Positions 9,376-18,128 of a DNA stretch of 51,518 nucleotides are shown piece after piece. Under the pieces are notes generated by a model. It had not been told where the DNA came from. It ran no database searches and saw nothing but the letters and a program-made list of their open reading frames with translations. The DNA comes from an uncultured SAR116 cluster alpha proteobacterium (GTDB taxonomy: Bacteria; Pseudomonadota; Alphaproteobacteria; Puniceispirillales; Puniceispirillaceae): positions 1 to 51,518 of the forward strand of contig CACCQD010000011.1 of the NCBI GenBank assembly GCA_902547925.1. Reading direction: 5' to 3'. The first letter of the stretch is position 1, and every line of letters starts with the position of its first letter. The translations under genes and the position numbers were made by a program.

Positions 9376-9469
9376 TGTCGCTTCATGACTGCTCCGTTTC
9401 ACTTGACGGCAGTTTAAGTGAGACCTGGTATGCAAATACAAGTCATTTTTATGAAATGAGAATATTAGT

Positions 9470-9685
9470 ATGAGTAGAATCGTTGACCCGCGCCTGCTCC
9501 ATGGCAAAGACGTCTGGAAAAAAATTATGGCAGATGGCCGAGAAACCATCTTCCTCCTATCGGGACAGCGTAAGCCCGTCCGACTAGGATCGTCGATGAC
9601 GCCGATACTGACAATGTTGCCAATATTGCCAGTTGGACAGCGCCGGTACCCGGCGGTGTTAGGCCGGTTACAGTTGCCATATTGA
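9470..9685 (+). CDS. Short uncertain reading frame, 71 residues
   Basis: A 71-codon open frame starts with ATG and a reasonable first half (MSRIVDPRLLHGKDVWKKIM), but has no convincing ribosome-binding site. Its second half reads the wrong frame of a folD remnant. I do not recognise it. It may be the disrupted front part of a former gene fused by decay to folD sequence, or it may not be translated at all. Confidence 0.2.
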   Translation: MSRIVDPRLLHGKDVWKKIMADGRETIFLLSGQRKPVRLGSSMTPILTMLPILPVGQRRYPAVLGRLQLPY

Positions 9686-9795
9686 TGCGCAATGCTTCCA
9701 AGGCATTAGAAAGCAAATCAGCCGTGGATGGACAAATGGATCATTTTTCATCAAAGGAACCAATAGGTGCGCGACCAAAACTTTCTTGCGGCTGA
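9574..9795 (+). pseudogene. C-terminal remnant of folD (methylenetetrahydrofolate dehydrogenase/cyclohydrolase)
   Basis: One frame without a start reads DNVANIASWTAPVPGGVRPV followed by TVAILMRNASKALES. This closely matches the invariant C-terminal FolD signature (TPVPGGVGPMTVA, then an MxxNT helix). The preceding roughly 200 residues of FolD, including the folate- and NADP-binding parts, are missing, and a TAA lies in frame at 9571-9573. The frame runs on to 9795 and overlaps the start of the next gene. FolD makes formyl-tetrahydrofolate; its remnant beside FAD amine oxidases hints that a one-carbon recycling gene once stood here. A functional folD must be elsewhere if the cell needs it. Confidence 0.72.
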
Positions 9796-11104
9796 TTTCA
9801 AGCCTGAACCCTATTGGTGGGATCATGCACCGCCAACCCTGCCCGACAGCGCTGCGAATGTCTTGCCCAACCGCTGTGATGTTGCGGTGATTGGATCAGG
9901 ATATGCTGGACTTCATGCTGCCATAGTTTTGGCACGCGCGGGGATTGATGTGGTCGTGATTGATGCTCAGGCACTTGGTCATGGGGCCTCATCGCGCAAT
10001 GGCGGAATGGTTTCTGGCGGGGTCAACGTTGGCAAACACATTGATCTCGACCCGCTACTGGAACGTGCGATGTTGACAGAGGCATCGCTTTCCTACAGTT
10101 GGTTTGAGGATTTTATCCAAACCGAAGGGATAGATGCTGATTATCAGCGAACAGGCCGGTTCGTTGGTGCACATAGCTCAAAAGCTTGGCAAACCTTGGC
10201 CAAGCGGATGGCAAAATTGAATGAGGTTGCAGACTCCTCTGCTTATATGCTGCTAGCTGAACAGACCCGCGAGGAAATAGGGTCTGATTATTACAAGGGG
10301 GGCATGGTTCTTGAGCGATCAGGCGCGGTTCATCCGGGAAAGCTGCATCGTGGTGTGCTGAATGTCGCGCACAGTGCGGGTGTGAAGCTGTTTGCCAATG
10401 TTCGTGCTGGTGCTATTGTCAAGAGAGCGGATGGTTTGAGACTCGAAACAAGCCGTGGTCCGCTGATGGCGGATAAGATCATCATTGCGACCAATGGTTA
10501 TACGGGTGATTTGAGTGCCTGGCACCAGAGGCGCGTTGTTCCGATCGCATCCTATCAGGTGGCAACAGAAGAGCTGGGCAGTGAGATGGTGACACAGCTG
10601 TTCCCAAAGCACCGGATGATTGCTGACACCAAGCGGTTGCTTTATTATTTTAGACCGTCGCCTGATCGCAAGCGTCTTCTTTTTGGTGGTCGTGCCCGTT
10701 ACCTCCATCATGATCCCACTGCGGGGGGATTGCATCTGCGGCGCAAGCTAATAGCTGTTTTTCCGCAGCTAGCCGACGTCAAGCTGTCACATGGATGGTG
10801 GGGTTATGTTGCCTATCTGCGCGGCGGCATTCCCAATTTGGGTGAGAGCCAGCCAGAGACGCTACCTGGCGTGTATCATGCGCTTGGCTGCCATGGCAGC
10901 GGAGTGGTGATGATGAGTTGGCTTGGTTACCGGATGGGATTGCTTGTCTTGGGTCAGGCAAACAGCCAGAGCGCCTTTTCAGGGGGGCGGATGGCCCCGT
11001 TTCCGCTTTACCAGGAAAAACCTTGGTTTCTGCCGATTATTGGCGCCTACTACCAGCTCCGTGATTGGACGGATCGCGGGCTAGGTGATAAATTTCCCAA
11101 ATGA
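9767..11104 (+). CDS. FAD-dependent amine oxidoreductase, PuuB-like (copy 1)
   Basis: This 445-residue protein belongs to the DAO/glycine-oxidase family. The N-terminal dinucleotide-binding fold is VAVIGSGYAGLHAAIVLARAG, followed by GHGASSRNGGMVSGG, the SRNGG motif typical of gamma-glutamylputrescine oxidase and related enzymes. A substrate-binding middle part and the C-terminal FAD segment (GCHGSGVVMMSWLGYRMG) complete the fold. The GTG start follows AAGGA at 9754-9758. The next genes encode a PuuA-like ligase and an aminotransferase in the same direction, so it likely oxidises a glutamylated or free amine to an aldehyde plus ammonia and hydrogen peroxide. The true substrate is unknown; a second PuuB-like gene lies about 12 kb downstream. 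Confidence 0.82.
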   Translation: MRDQNFLAADFKPEPYWWDHAPPTLPDSAANVLPNRCDVAVIGSGYAGLHAAIVLARAGIDVVVIDAQALGHGASSRNGGMVSGGVNVGKHIDLDPLLERAMLTEASLSYSWFEDFIQTEGIDADYQRTGRFVGAHSSKAWQTLAKRMAKLNEVADSSAYMLLAEQTREEIGSDYYKGGMVLERSGAVHPGKLHRGVLNVAHSAGVKLFANVRAGAIVKRADGLRLETSRGPLMADKIIIATNGYTGDLSAWHQRRVVPIASYQVATEELGSEMVTQLFPKHRMIADTKRLLYYFRPSPDRKRLLFGGRARYLHHDPTAGGLHLRRKLIAVFPQLADVKLSHGWWGYVAYLRGGIPNLGESQPETLPGVYHALGCHGSGVVMMSWLGYRMGLLVLGQANSQSAFSGGRMAPFPLYQEKPWFLPIIGAYYQLRDWTDRGLGDKFPK

Positions 11105-11196
11105 TCACTGATACCCCCGCTGACTTGATTTCACGCAGGGCTTGTTTTTGATGGTAACCAGTTGCAGAATTTTTCGGTAATAAGTGGGGATTGAAG

Positions 11197-12564
11197 ATGG
11201 ACAAGACAGCCCTGTCCTCCTGGGCAGATTCATGGGCGATAGAACATCCTGACATAGAGAGCCTGCGTGGTTTCATTTTTGATATCAATGGCGTTGTTCG
11301 CGGCAAAAGATTGCCGGTGGGCCAGCTAGAGAAAGTTTGTGGAGGTGGAATGCGTATCCCGCTATCTTCGGCAAATGTTGATATTTGGGGGCGCGATATC
11401 GAGGGTAGCAAATGGGTGTTTGAGACCGGTGACTCAGACGGGCGCTGTGAATGGACTGGCCGCGGCCCCCTTATGATGCCATGGTTGGATCATGGCGCAG
11501 CCATGGTGCCACTCGTTATGCAAAATGAGAATAAGACGCCCTTTGACGGTGATCCGCGTAATGCTCTTGCCGCTGTTTTGAAACGTTTCGCCGCGCTTGG
11601 GCTTCGACCGGTGCCAGCCTTTGAGCTGGAATTCTATCTGGTGGACCCAAAGGCGGTTGACGGTGCGCTGAGCAATCCCCTGACCGGGGCATCAATTATC
11701 CGTGAAGGAGTGCTATCGCTTGATGACCTGGATGATTTCGATGCGATCATTACCGATATCTATGATGGCTGCAAAATCCAATCGGTTGCAGCCGATGCCG
11801 CCATCAGCGAGAGCGGTATTGGGCAGTTCGAGGTAAATCTTCGCCATAGCGAGGATGCGATGAAAGTCGCGGACGATGCGATGCTGTTTAAGAATGTTGT
11901 CAAATCTGTCGCCCGCAAACATGGCCTCGCCGCGAGTTTCATGGCCAAACCATTTGCCCAGAGGCCCGGCAATGGTTTGCATATGCATTTCAGTATACTC
12001 GATGGTGCTGGCGCAAATATCTTCGATAATGGAGATGCAGACGGTAGTGCCATGCTGCTCCATGCTGTTGCAGGTGTGCTTGCTGCGATGCCAGAATCGA
12101 TGTTGTTGTTCGCGCCACATCTCAATTCCTATCGGCGTTTGACGCCTGATCAGCACGCCCCGATGGTTACCTGCTGGGGATATGAAAACAGAACAGCCGC
12201 CGTGCGCATTCCCGGTGGCCCGTCTTCACAGCGTCGGATTGAACATCGTGTCGCTGGTGCTGACACCAATGCCTATCTGGTGATGGCGGCAATACTTGGT
12301 GCAGCTCTAACGGGGATTGAGGGTGAGATGCAGCCACCAAAAGCGATCAAGAGCAGCGCTTATGATGTTGATAATGCACACATGCCGACCCTGCCGCTCT
12401 CGTGGCAGGATTCCTTGGATGCCTTTATGGCAGGGAAAATGCTGAAGCATTTCATTCCCGACATACTGCGTGATATGGTGGTCAAGACGAAACAGCAGGA
12501 AATGCGGCGGTTCAACGAAATGGTGACGCCCTTTGAACATCAATCATATCTTGATCAGGTGTGA
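11197..12564 (+). CDS. Glutamine-synthetase-like ligase, PuuA type (copy 1)
   Basis: This 455-residue protein is of the GS superfamily and is expected to join glutamate to an amine with ATP, as gamma-glutamylputrescine synthetase does. The N-terminal beta-grasp domain (about residues 20-105) begins with SLRGFIFDINGVVRGKRLP. The catalytic domain carries the metal-binding Glu residues in FELEFYL and GQFEVNLRH, the metal His in GLHMHFS, and the phosphate-site RRIEHRVAGADTNAYL. The ATG at 11197 has GGGGA upstream; a TTG at 11191 is possible. The dodecamer adenylylation loop of true GlnA is not recognised, which supports a specialised role. It lies between the FAD oxidase and an aminotransferase. 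Confidence 0.85.
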   Translation: MDKTALSSWADSWAIEHPDIESLRGFIFDINGVVRGKRLPVGQLEKVCGGGMRIPLSSANVDIWGRDIEGSKWVFETGDSDGRCEWTGRGPLMMPWLDHGAAMVPLVMQNENKTPFDGDPRNALAAVLKRFAALGLRPVPAFELEFYLVDPKAVDGALSNPLTGASIIREGVLSLDDLDDFDAIITDIYDGCKIQSVAADAAISESGIGQFEVNLRHSEDAMKVADDAMLFKNVVKSVARKHGLAASFMAKPFAQRPGNGLHMHFSILDGAGANIFDNGDADGSAMLLHAVAGVLAAMPESMLLFAPHLNSYRRLTPDQHAPMVTCWGYENRTAAVRIPGGPSSQRRIEHRVAGADTNAYLVMAAILGAALTGIEGEMQPPKAIKSSAYDVDNAHMPTLPLSWQDSLDAFMAGKMLKHFIPDILRDMVVKTKQQEMRRFNEMVTPFEHQSYLDQV

Positions 12565-12623
12565 TCGAGTCTTCTTGGATCAAGCGTTCTTGGATTTAAC
12601 CGGGGCAATATTGGAGCCAGATT

Positions 12624-14003
12624 TTGACAAAGCTGAATTCGCCTTCGCCTGAAGATATTCGCCTCTGGGATAACCGGAATTTGATGCACCCCTGGCATTC
12701 GCTGGGAACTGAGGACGCCGACTTCATGATCGCCTCAGATGCTGAGGGAATCTATGTTTATGATGAGTCCGGACGGCGCTATATTGATGGGCCCGGCGGA
12801 ATGTGGAGTTCGCAGATTGGCTATGGGCGGCAGGAAATGGCCGATGCAATTGCTGCGCAGGTTCTCAAGTTACCCTTCAACACACCCTGGACCTCGACGT
12901 CGGGACCGGCGGCACAGCTTGCGGCAAAAATTGCCGCTGAGTCCCCCGGCGACCTGAACAATGTGTTTTTCACCACTGGTGGTTCAACTGCGGTGGATAC
13001 GGCTTTGCGGTTTTCCCATTTCTATAACAATCTGCGTGGCCGACCTGAAAAGAAGCACATCATCGCCCGCCAAAAGGGCTACCACGGCTCAACATTTATG
13101 TCGGCCAGTGTTTCGGGCAAGGAGCGCGACAAGAGTTTCCTCGATACCGATACAGACAGCGTACATTTCGTTGGCAACGTGAATCCCTATATTCGGCGTG
13201 ACGGCATGAGTGTTGCTGCCTGGTGCGACGAGAAAACGACTGAATTGGAGGCAAAGATTCTTGAGGTGGGTGCCGACCGTGTGGCCGCCTTCATTGCTGA
13301 GCCAATCCTTGCATCCGGCGGTGTGATTGTGCCGCCGGAAGGGTATCACAGGCGCTGTCTGGAAATCTGTCACCAGCATGATGTACTGTATATTTCGGAT
13401 GAGGTGGTCACCGCTTTTGGCCGTTTGGGTGAATTTTTTGCCTCTGAGAGTGTGTTCGGAATCGTGCCCGATATTATCACCTCGGCGAAGGGCATTACCT
13501 CAGGCTATGTGCCGTTGGGCGCTGTGTTGATCTCAGACCGTTTGATAGCTGAACTCACCGCAGATGACCGCTCAGAGGTGTTGTTCTCGAATGGCTTTAC
13601 CTATTCTGCGCATCCTGTTTCCTGCGCAGCGGCGTTGAAGAATATCGAGATTATGGAGCGGGAGGAAATCTTTGCCCATGTGCGTGATATCACACCCCAT
13701 TTTCAGGCACGTCTGCAGGAATTGCGGTGTCACGAAATTGTTGGTGATGCCAGGGGAATGGGTCTGCTTGGTTGTGTTGAGGGCGCGGCGCCATCAGATA
13801 GTAGTGAGGCGAAAAGGTTGGCAGTTGATAAGGAGTTTGGTTACCGGCTGGACGCCAAATGCGAGGAGAGGGGGCTGTTGCTGCGCCCATTGATCAATAT
13901 GTGCGTGTTCTCACCGCCATTGATCATCAGCCGGGACGAGGTCGATATGATGTTTGACATCATTGATCAGGCGCTTGGCGAAGTGAATGCAGAAATGTGC
14001 TGA
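12624..14003 (+). CDS. Class III aminotransferase, putrescine/omega-amino-acid type (copy 1)
   Basis: This 459-residue PLP enzyme transfers an omega-amino group from a diamine, beta-alanine or similar amine to pyruvate or 2-oxoglutarate. Visible class III marks are FFTTGGSTAVDTALR for cofactor phosphate binding, KGYHGSTFMSASVSG, the PLP-ring aspartate in LYISDEVVTAFGRLG, and the Schiff-base lysine in IITSAKGITSGYVPLG. It is closest in layout to SpuC-type putrescine-pyruvate aminotransferases. The start is a TTG at 12624 with GGAG at 12613-12616. It closes the first oxidase-ligase-aminotransferase set; 127 bases later the PotD-like gene begins. Confidence 0.86.
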   Translation: MTKLNSPSPEDIRLWDNRNLMHPWHSLGTEDADFMIASDAEGIYVYDESGRRYIDGPGGMWSSQIGYGRQEMADAIAAQVLKLPFNTPWTSTSGPAAQLAAKIAAESPGDLNNVFFTTGGSTAVDTALRFSHFYNNLRGRPEKKHIIARQKGYHGSTFMSASVSGKERDKSFLDTDTDSVHFVGNVNPYIRRDGMSVAAWCDEKTTELEAKILEVGADRVAAFIAEPILASGGVIVPPEGYHRRCLEICHQHDVLYISDEVVTAFGRLGEFFASESVFGIVPDIITSAKGITSGYVPLGAVLISDRLIAELTADDRSEVLFSNGFTYSAHPVSCAAALKNIEIMEREEIFAHVRDITPHFQARLQELRCHEIVGDARGMGLLGCVEGAAPSDSSEAKRLAVDKEFGYRLDAKCEERGLLLRPLINMCVFSPPLIISRDEVDMMFDIIDQALGEVNAEMC

Positions 14004-14130
14004 AATTTTTGTGATCCATGCAAAACATTGACTTCCGGCACTAATCATGGCCATGGTTGAGAGCTATAAAACGAGATGACGCCTTCCTCCGTTGAATGAG
14101 AGGCGTCAACAACAAAAGGGGAGCGTTATC

Positions 14131-15186
14131 ATGAAAACCATCGGGATTATCTCTGCTTTGACGGTTGCGACCATACTCACGGGTGGGGCCGCTGTTGCTG
14201 CAGACAAGGATCTGGTCATTTTTGACTGGGCTGGGTATGAGGACAATAATTTCTATTTGAGTTACGTTGAAAAACATGGTGACCAGCCGACTTACTCTTT
14301 CTTCAGTGATGAAGAAGAGGCATTCAACAAGATTCGCGCCGGTTTTAAAGCTGATATGGCCCACCCCTGTTCGCAGTCAGTAATAAAATGGCGGGAGGCT
14401 GGAATTATTGAGCCTTTTGACACCTCCCGTATTCCAAATTGGGGAGATATCTCTTTTGGTGATGCAGAAGGCTTCACTGTAGATGGTGATGTTTACGTCA
14501 TTCCAGTTGATTGGGGTTCAACTGGGTTGGCTTACAGGACCGACCTGGTTAGTGCTGACGATGCCGCAACACTTCAGTCATTTGCTGACCCGAAGTTCCG
14601 GGGACGTATATCGTTGCCTGATAATGTTGATGATGCCTATGCTCTTGGATATTTGGCGAATGGTATTACTGATTGGAATAAGGGCACAGATGCCGATTTT
14701 GAGGCAGCCTCTGATTTCCTTCGTAAGGTGCATGCGAATGTCAGAACTTATTGGGCCGACGGTGCTGAATTGAGCCAGTTGATGGCTTCAGGTGAGGTCT
14801 TGATTTCTTGGGCATGGAGTGAGACGCCGGTCACAATGCAGGGTGAGGGTCACCCTGTGGAGATGAATTTGAAGACTAAAGAGGGGTCTTCAACTTGGGT
14901 CTGTGGTTATGTGAACATGGTTGATGGTCCAGGCTCTGAAGACAAGATGTATGACTTCATCAATGCATGGCTGGAGCCGCGCTCTGCAGAATATATTGTT
15001 ACCGAATGGGGTTATGGTCACTCAAATCTGAAAGCAATGCTCGCATTGGGTCAAGAAACCCTTGACAGTGTTGGGTTTTCAAACTTCGAAACCTACACCG
15101 ATGGTACTCTGCAACAGGCCCCTTTGCCGTTCCAGTTGAGAGAGCGGATGATAGCAGAGTTTGAAAAAATTAAGGCGGGCTTCTAA
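14131..15186 (+). CDS. Periplasmic polyamine-type substrate-binding protein (PotD/PotF-like)
   Basis: This 351-residue secreted binding protein has a signal peptide (residues 1-24, with cleavage after GGAAVA). The mature part is a spermidine/putrescine-binding-type fold: DLVIFDWAGYEDNNFY at the start, a middle DVYVIPVDWGSTGLAYR, and YILISWAWSE-like ligand-site aromatics (VLISWAWSETPV). It would capture a cationic amine for the PotB/PotC/PotA proteins encoded opposite. AGGGGAG at 14118-14124 selects the ATG at 14131. The gene faces the transporter operon across a strong terminator, so binding protein and permeases are made from separate promoters. Ligand specificity cannot be read from sequence. 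Confidence 0.86.
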   Translation: MKTIGIISALTVATILTGGAAVAADKDLVIFDWAGYEDNNFYLSYVEKHGDQPTYSFFSDEEEAFNKIRAGFKADMAHPCSQSVIKWREAGIIEPFDTSRIPNWGDISFGDAEGFTVDGDVYVIPVDWGSTGLAYRTDLVSADDAATLQSFADPKFRGRISLPDNVDDAYALGYLANGITDWNKGTDADFEAASDFLRKVHANVRTYWADGAELSQLMASGEVLISWAWSETPVTMQGEGHPVEMNLKTKEGSSTWVCGYVNMVDGPGSEDKMYDFINAWLEPRSAEYIVTEWGYGHSNLKAMLALGQETLDSVGFSNFETYTDGTLQQAPLPFQLRERMIAEFEKIKAGF

Positions 15187-15223
15187 GAAATATAGAATTC
15201 GGAGTCTTTGAGAGAAAATAAAC

Positions 15224-15260
15224 AACCTCCCTTGTTTTAGACGAGCAGGGGAGGTTTTTT
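15224..15260. terminator. Terminator between the PotD-like gene and potA
   Basis: AACCTCCC at 15224-15231 pairs with GGGAGGTT at 15249-15256 over a 17-base loop, followed by a run of T residues. It lies in the spacer between two convergent genes and probably serves both. Confidence 0.8.
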
Positions 15261-15273
15261 ATGAACTAAAAGC

Positions 15274-16368
15274 TCATAGTATGGTGATTGAGTCTTTGCC
15301 CCATCCAACGCGTGCTTTTGAACCTATTTCTAATACTGGCCGTCCAGCAGTGTTACGCATTGATACAGTCGCCTTGATATCAGTGTCTTCTATGAACACT
15401 TCGTAGTAAGTCATATCGCCGTAATAAGAAGCATTTTCGATACTTGCGTTAAACGAGTATTCAGAGGTGTCACTCTTATTATACAAAATCGTCAGCATTT
15501 CTGGTCGAATGCCAACGGTAATGACTTCACTCTTTTTAAGAGCTGAAGAAGTTTTTATATCTAGTTGACCAAGTGATTTAATGTTTAACGAGAGTATTTT
15601 ATTAGTGTTTTCTATAACGGTTGCAGGAATAAAATTCATTACTCCGATAAATGACGCTACTCTTCTTGAGATGGGGCGGCGGTATAGTCCCTCAGGTGAA
15701 TCGATTTGTGCGATTCTGCCATCAAACATCACAGCTATTCTGTCGGACATTGTGAGAGCTTCCTCTTGATCATGCGTAACAAGAACAAAAGTGATGCCTA
15801 CAGTTCGCTGAAGCTTGCGAAGTTCACTTTGCATTGTCTCTCTTAGTTTTTTGTCAAGCGCTGACAGAGGCTCATCAAGCAACAAAACCTTCGGTTTCAT
15901 GATCAAAGCACGGGCCAAAGCAACCCGCTGACGCTGACCTCCGGACAAAGCATGAGACTCTCGCGGCCCATAGCCTTCTAGATCAACCAGCTTCAGCGCG
16001 TCATCCACCCTTCGGTCTATCTCCTCTTTGGGTAATTTCTGTTTTTTCAGGCCATAGCCAACATTATCAGCCACGTTAAGATGGGGGAAGATCGCATAGG
16101 ATTGAAAAACCATGTTGGTTGGACGCTCATTCGGCGGTACATCAGTCATGTCTGCTCCACCGATAAAAACTGTGCCAACACTCGGGTTGTCAAAACCTGA
16201 TATAATCCTCAACAAAGTCGTTTTCCCGCAGCCTGATGGCCCTAGCAGTGAAAAAAATTCTCCTGCTTCAATCTTAATCGACACACCGTCGAGTGCAGTA
16301 ACAGAACCATAATGTTTTTCTACATTTTGGATGTTTATTATTGGTTCCCGCTCATGTTGTTTTGTCAT
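15274..16368 (-). CDS. potA: Polyamine-type ABC transporter ATPase (PotA-like)
   Basis: This 364-residue ATP-binding subunit energises uptake of a polyamine-like compound. Walker A is GPSGCGKTT near residue 45, the signature is LSGGQRQR, and Walker B is VLLLDEPLSALD, followed by the switch histidine in LVTHDQEEA. The last 120 or so residues form a TOBE domain typical of PotA and other importers of this class. It begins two bases after the potC stop, as the last gene of the Rieske-potB-potC-potA operon, and ends at a terminator shared with the convergent binding-protein gene. Confidence 0.88.
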   Translation of the reverse strand: MTKQHEREPIINIQNVEKHYGSVTALDGVSIKIEAGEFFSLLGPSGCGKTTLLRIISGFDNPSVGTVFIGGADMTDVPPNERPTNMVFQSYAIFPHLNVADNVGYGLKKQKLPKEEIDRRVDDALKLVDLEGYGPRESHALSGGQRQRVALARALIMKPKVLLLDEPLSALDKKLRETMQSELRKLQRTVGITFVLVTHDQEEALTMSDRIAVMFDGRIAQIDSPEGLYRRPISRRVASFIGVMNFIPATVIENTNKILSLNIKSLGQLDIKTSSALKKSEVITVGIRPEMLTILYNKSDTSEYSFNASIENASYYGDMTYYEVFIEDTDIKATVSMRNTAGRPVLEIGSKARVGWGKDSITIL

Positions 16369-16370
16369 GT

Positions 16371-17195
16371 TTAGAAAATACCTCCGTTGGAGTTTTTGCG
16401 CACCCCAGTGAGACGGTTAGCTCGCCTTCGAAAATATTCAGCGGCTACAAGCAAGAGGAAAGATAATGTTACCATTAAAAATCCAAGTGCCATTATGGCC
16501 GGTAGGCGAGCAGGAAATCGTAATTGGCCCCATATATAAACTGGAAGCGTGACATCAGTGCCAGTTAAGAAGAATGCTATAATGAATTCATCTAGTGAGA
16601 TGGTGAATGAAATTAAAAGACTGGAGATAATTCCGGGAGTTACAAGAGGTACAATTACCCGAAAAAAAGTGCCTAACTTGTTTTCACCCAGATCCAGTGA
16701 GGCTTCTTCAAGACTTCGATCCATATTATTAAATGCGGATTGCAGGATGGCTATCGAAAATGGAGTGCAAATCAAAACGTGACCAATGATGACCGTCCAA
16801 GCCGACAATGACATACCCAATTGGATCAGAACCACAATTAGCGCTACGCCAATTATGATTTCAGGCAGAACCAATGGAACCATTATAAAGCCTAAGATAC
16901 TCCGCTTGCCCGGGAATTCATATCTTGCTGCCGCGCGAGCGGCAAAAATGCCTAACGTAGTGCTGCCTATCGCTGTAATAACTGCAATGAGCACAGAATT
17001 GTATAGCGCTTCATGAAGGGCTCTTGTTTCCCACAACAAACCAAACCAGTGAAGGGTAAAACCTGACAGTGGCAAAGCGATTATAGCGCTGTCATTGAAA
17101 GCAAACAACGGCAGCAGGATGACTGGCGCATAAAGAAAAATCAGATAAACCAACGCATAGGTGAAAAGACTTCTTGGAGGTTTTGCTGACATCAT
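16371..17195 (-). CDS. potC: Polyamine-type ABC permease (PotC-like)
   Basis: This 274-residue inner-membrane permease has six hydrophobic segments. The conserved coupling loop EEASLDLGENKLGTFFRVIV contains the EAA motif (EASLDLG) that docks on the ATPase. The N-terminus SLFTYALVYLIFLYAPVILL and the following LHWFG segment are characteristic of PotC-type subunits. AGAGGA precedes the start. It pairs with the upstream PotB-like subunit to form the channel; a nine-base gap separates the two genes. Confidence 0.87.
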   Translation of the reverse strand: MMSAKPPRSLFTYALVYLIFLYAPVILLPLFAFNDSAIIALPLSGFTLHWFGLLWETRALHEALYNSVLIAVITAIGSTTLGIFAARAAARYEFPGKRSILGFIMVPLVLPEIIIGVALIVVLIQLGMSLSAWTVIIGHVLICTPFSIAILQSAFNNMDRSLEEASLDLGENKLGTFFRVIVPLVTPGIISSLLISFTISLDEFIIAFFLTGTDVTLPVYIWGQLRFPARLPAIMALGFLMVTLSFLLLVAAEYFRRRANRLTGVRKNSNGGIF

Positions 17196-17204
17196 TCTGA
17201 TCCT

Positions 17205-18128
17205 CTAGCCTTTGACTTTGAGGAAGCGGCGATTAAGAAGCACAAACGCAATTGATGCTGAGGCAACAATAATCATTGCAGAGACTGCAAGTGCTGATCC
17301 AAGCGGCGCATTGTTTGCTTTTCCAAACTGAATTTGGATCATGTTGGCGATCATCAGACCATTGGTGCCACCGAGCAGTCTTGGTGTTACATAATCGCCC
17401 ACAGTTGGAATAAAAACTATAAGTGATGCTGCTACAACTCCGGGCATAGAGAGCGGAAGTGTAACCCTAAAAAACCGTCTTAAGGGGCCATCACCAAGAT
17501 CCCGAGCAGCCTCCAAAAGGCTAAAATCAATTCTAGAAAGCGAGACAAATATTGGCAATATGGCGAAAGGTGCCCAAGCGTGAGCAAGTGTGATGACGAC
17601 TGCATTTGCGTTATAAAGTATGAAAGTTAGTGGCTCTTCAATAAAACCCAAACCCATTAGGCTTCCGTTTATCACCCCGTTGTAGCCGAGGATAACTTTC
17701 CATAAGAAAACTCTTATTAAGTAGCTAGTCCAAAATGGAATCGTGATTAGCAGCAGCCACATTGATTTTCTTTTTCCACCAAAAAAAGCAATGTAGTAGG
17801 CAATTGGATATGCGAGTAAAACCGTTACAATGGTTACGACGCCAGATATAACAACTGAGCGAATCATAAGGACTTGGTATAGTTTTTCTGACGCTGCTTC
17901 TTTGTAGTTCGCAAAGGTAAACGTGCGGTCAAGCTCCAAGTAATTTTGAGTCCACATACTTAGAAGAAATACAAGTAGCAAAGGAGCCGCGAGCATCAGA
18001 AGAGAATAGGCAAACGGTGGGCTAATCAATGCAATTCCGGTCCAACTCCTCGGTGTCATTTTTGGAACAAATTTTGGTTTTTGCCAGATGTTTGGTAACG
18101 CTTTGCTGGATTTAATTTCTTTAGACAT
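17205..18128 (-). CDS. potB: Polyamine-type ABC permease (PotB-like)
   Basis: This 307-residue permease has six membrane segments and a long cytoplasmic N-terminal arm of about 30 residues. The EAA loop reads LLEAARDLGDGPLRRFFRVT, a standard ATPase-docking sequence, and the preceding LAHAWAPFAILPIFVSLSRI is typical of PotB. Its ATG directly abuts the TAA of the Rieske oxygenase gene with no spacer, which ties transporter and oxygenase into one transcript. The transported compound is therefore likely to be related to the oxygenase substrate. Confidence 0.87.
   Translation of the reverse strand: MSKEIKSSKALPNIWQKPKFVPKMTPRSWTGIALISPPFAYSLLMLAAPLLLVFLLSMWTQNYLELDRTFTFANYKEAASEKLYQVLMIRSVVISGVVTIVTVLLAYPIAYYIAFFGGKRKSMWLLLITIPFWTSYLIRVFLWKVILGYNGVINGSLMGLGFIEEPLTFILYNANAVVITLAHAWAPFAILPIFVSLSRIDFSLLEAARDLGDGPLRRFFRVTLPLSMPGVVAASLIVFIPTVGDYVTPRLLGGTNGLMIANMIQIQFGKANNAPLGSALAVSAMIIVASASIAFVLLNRRFLKVKG

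Noticed and set aside
9525-9716. Minus-strand open frame over the folD remnant
   Set aside because: It is the complement of the FolD signature and has no similarity of its own.
12578-12600. Two copies of TTCTTGGAT before the first aminotransferase as an attachment-site-like repeat
   Set aside because: Too short, adjacent, and no integrase, tRNA or mobile gene is near.
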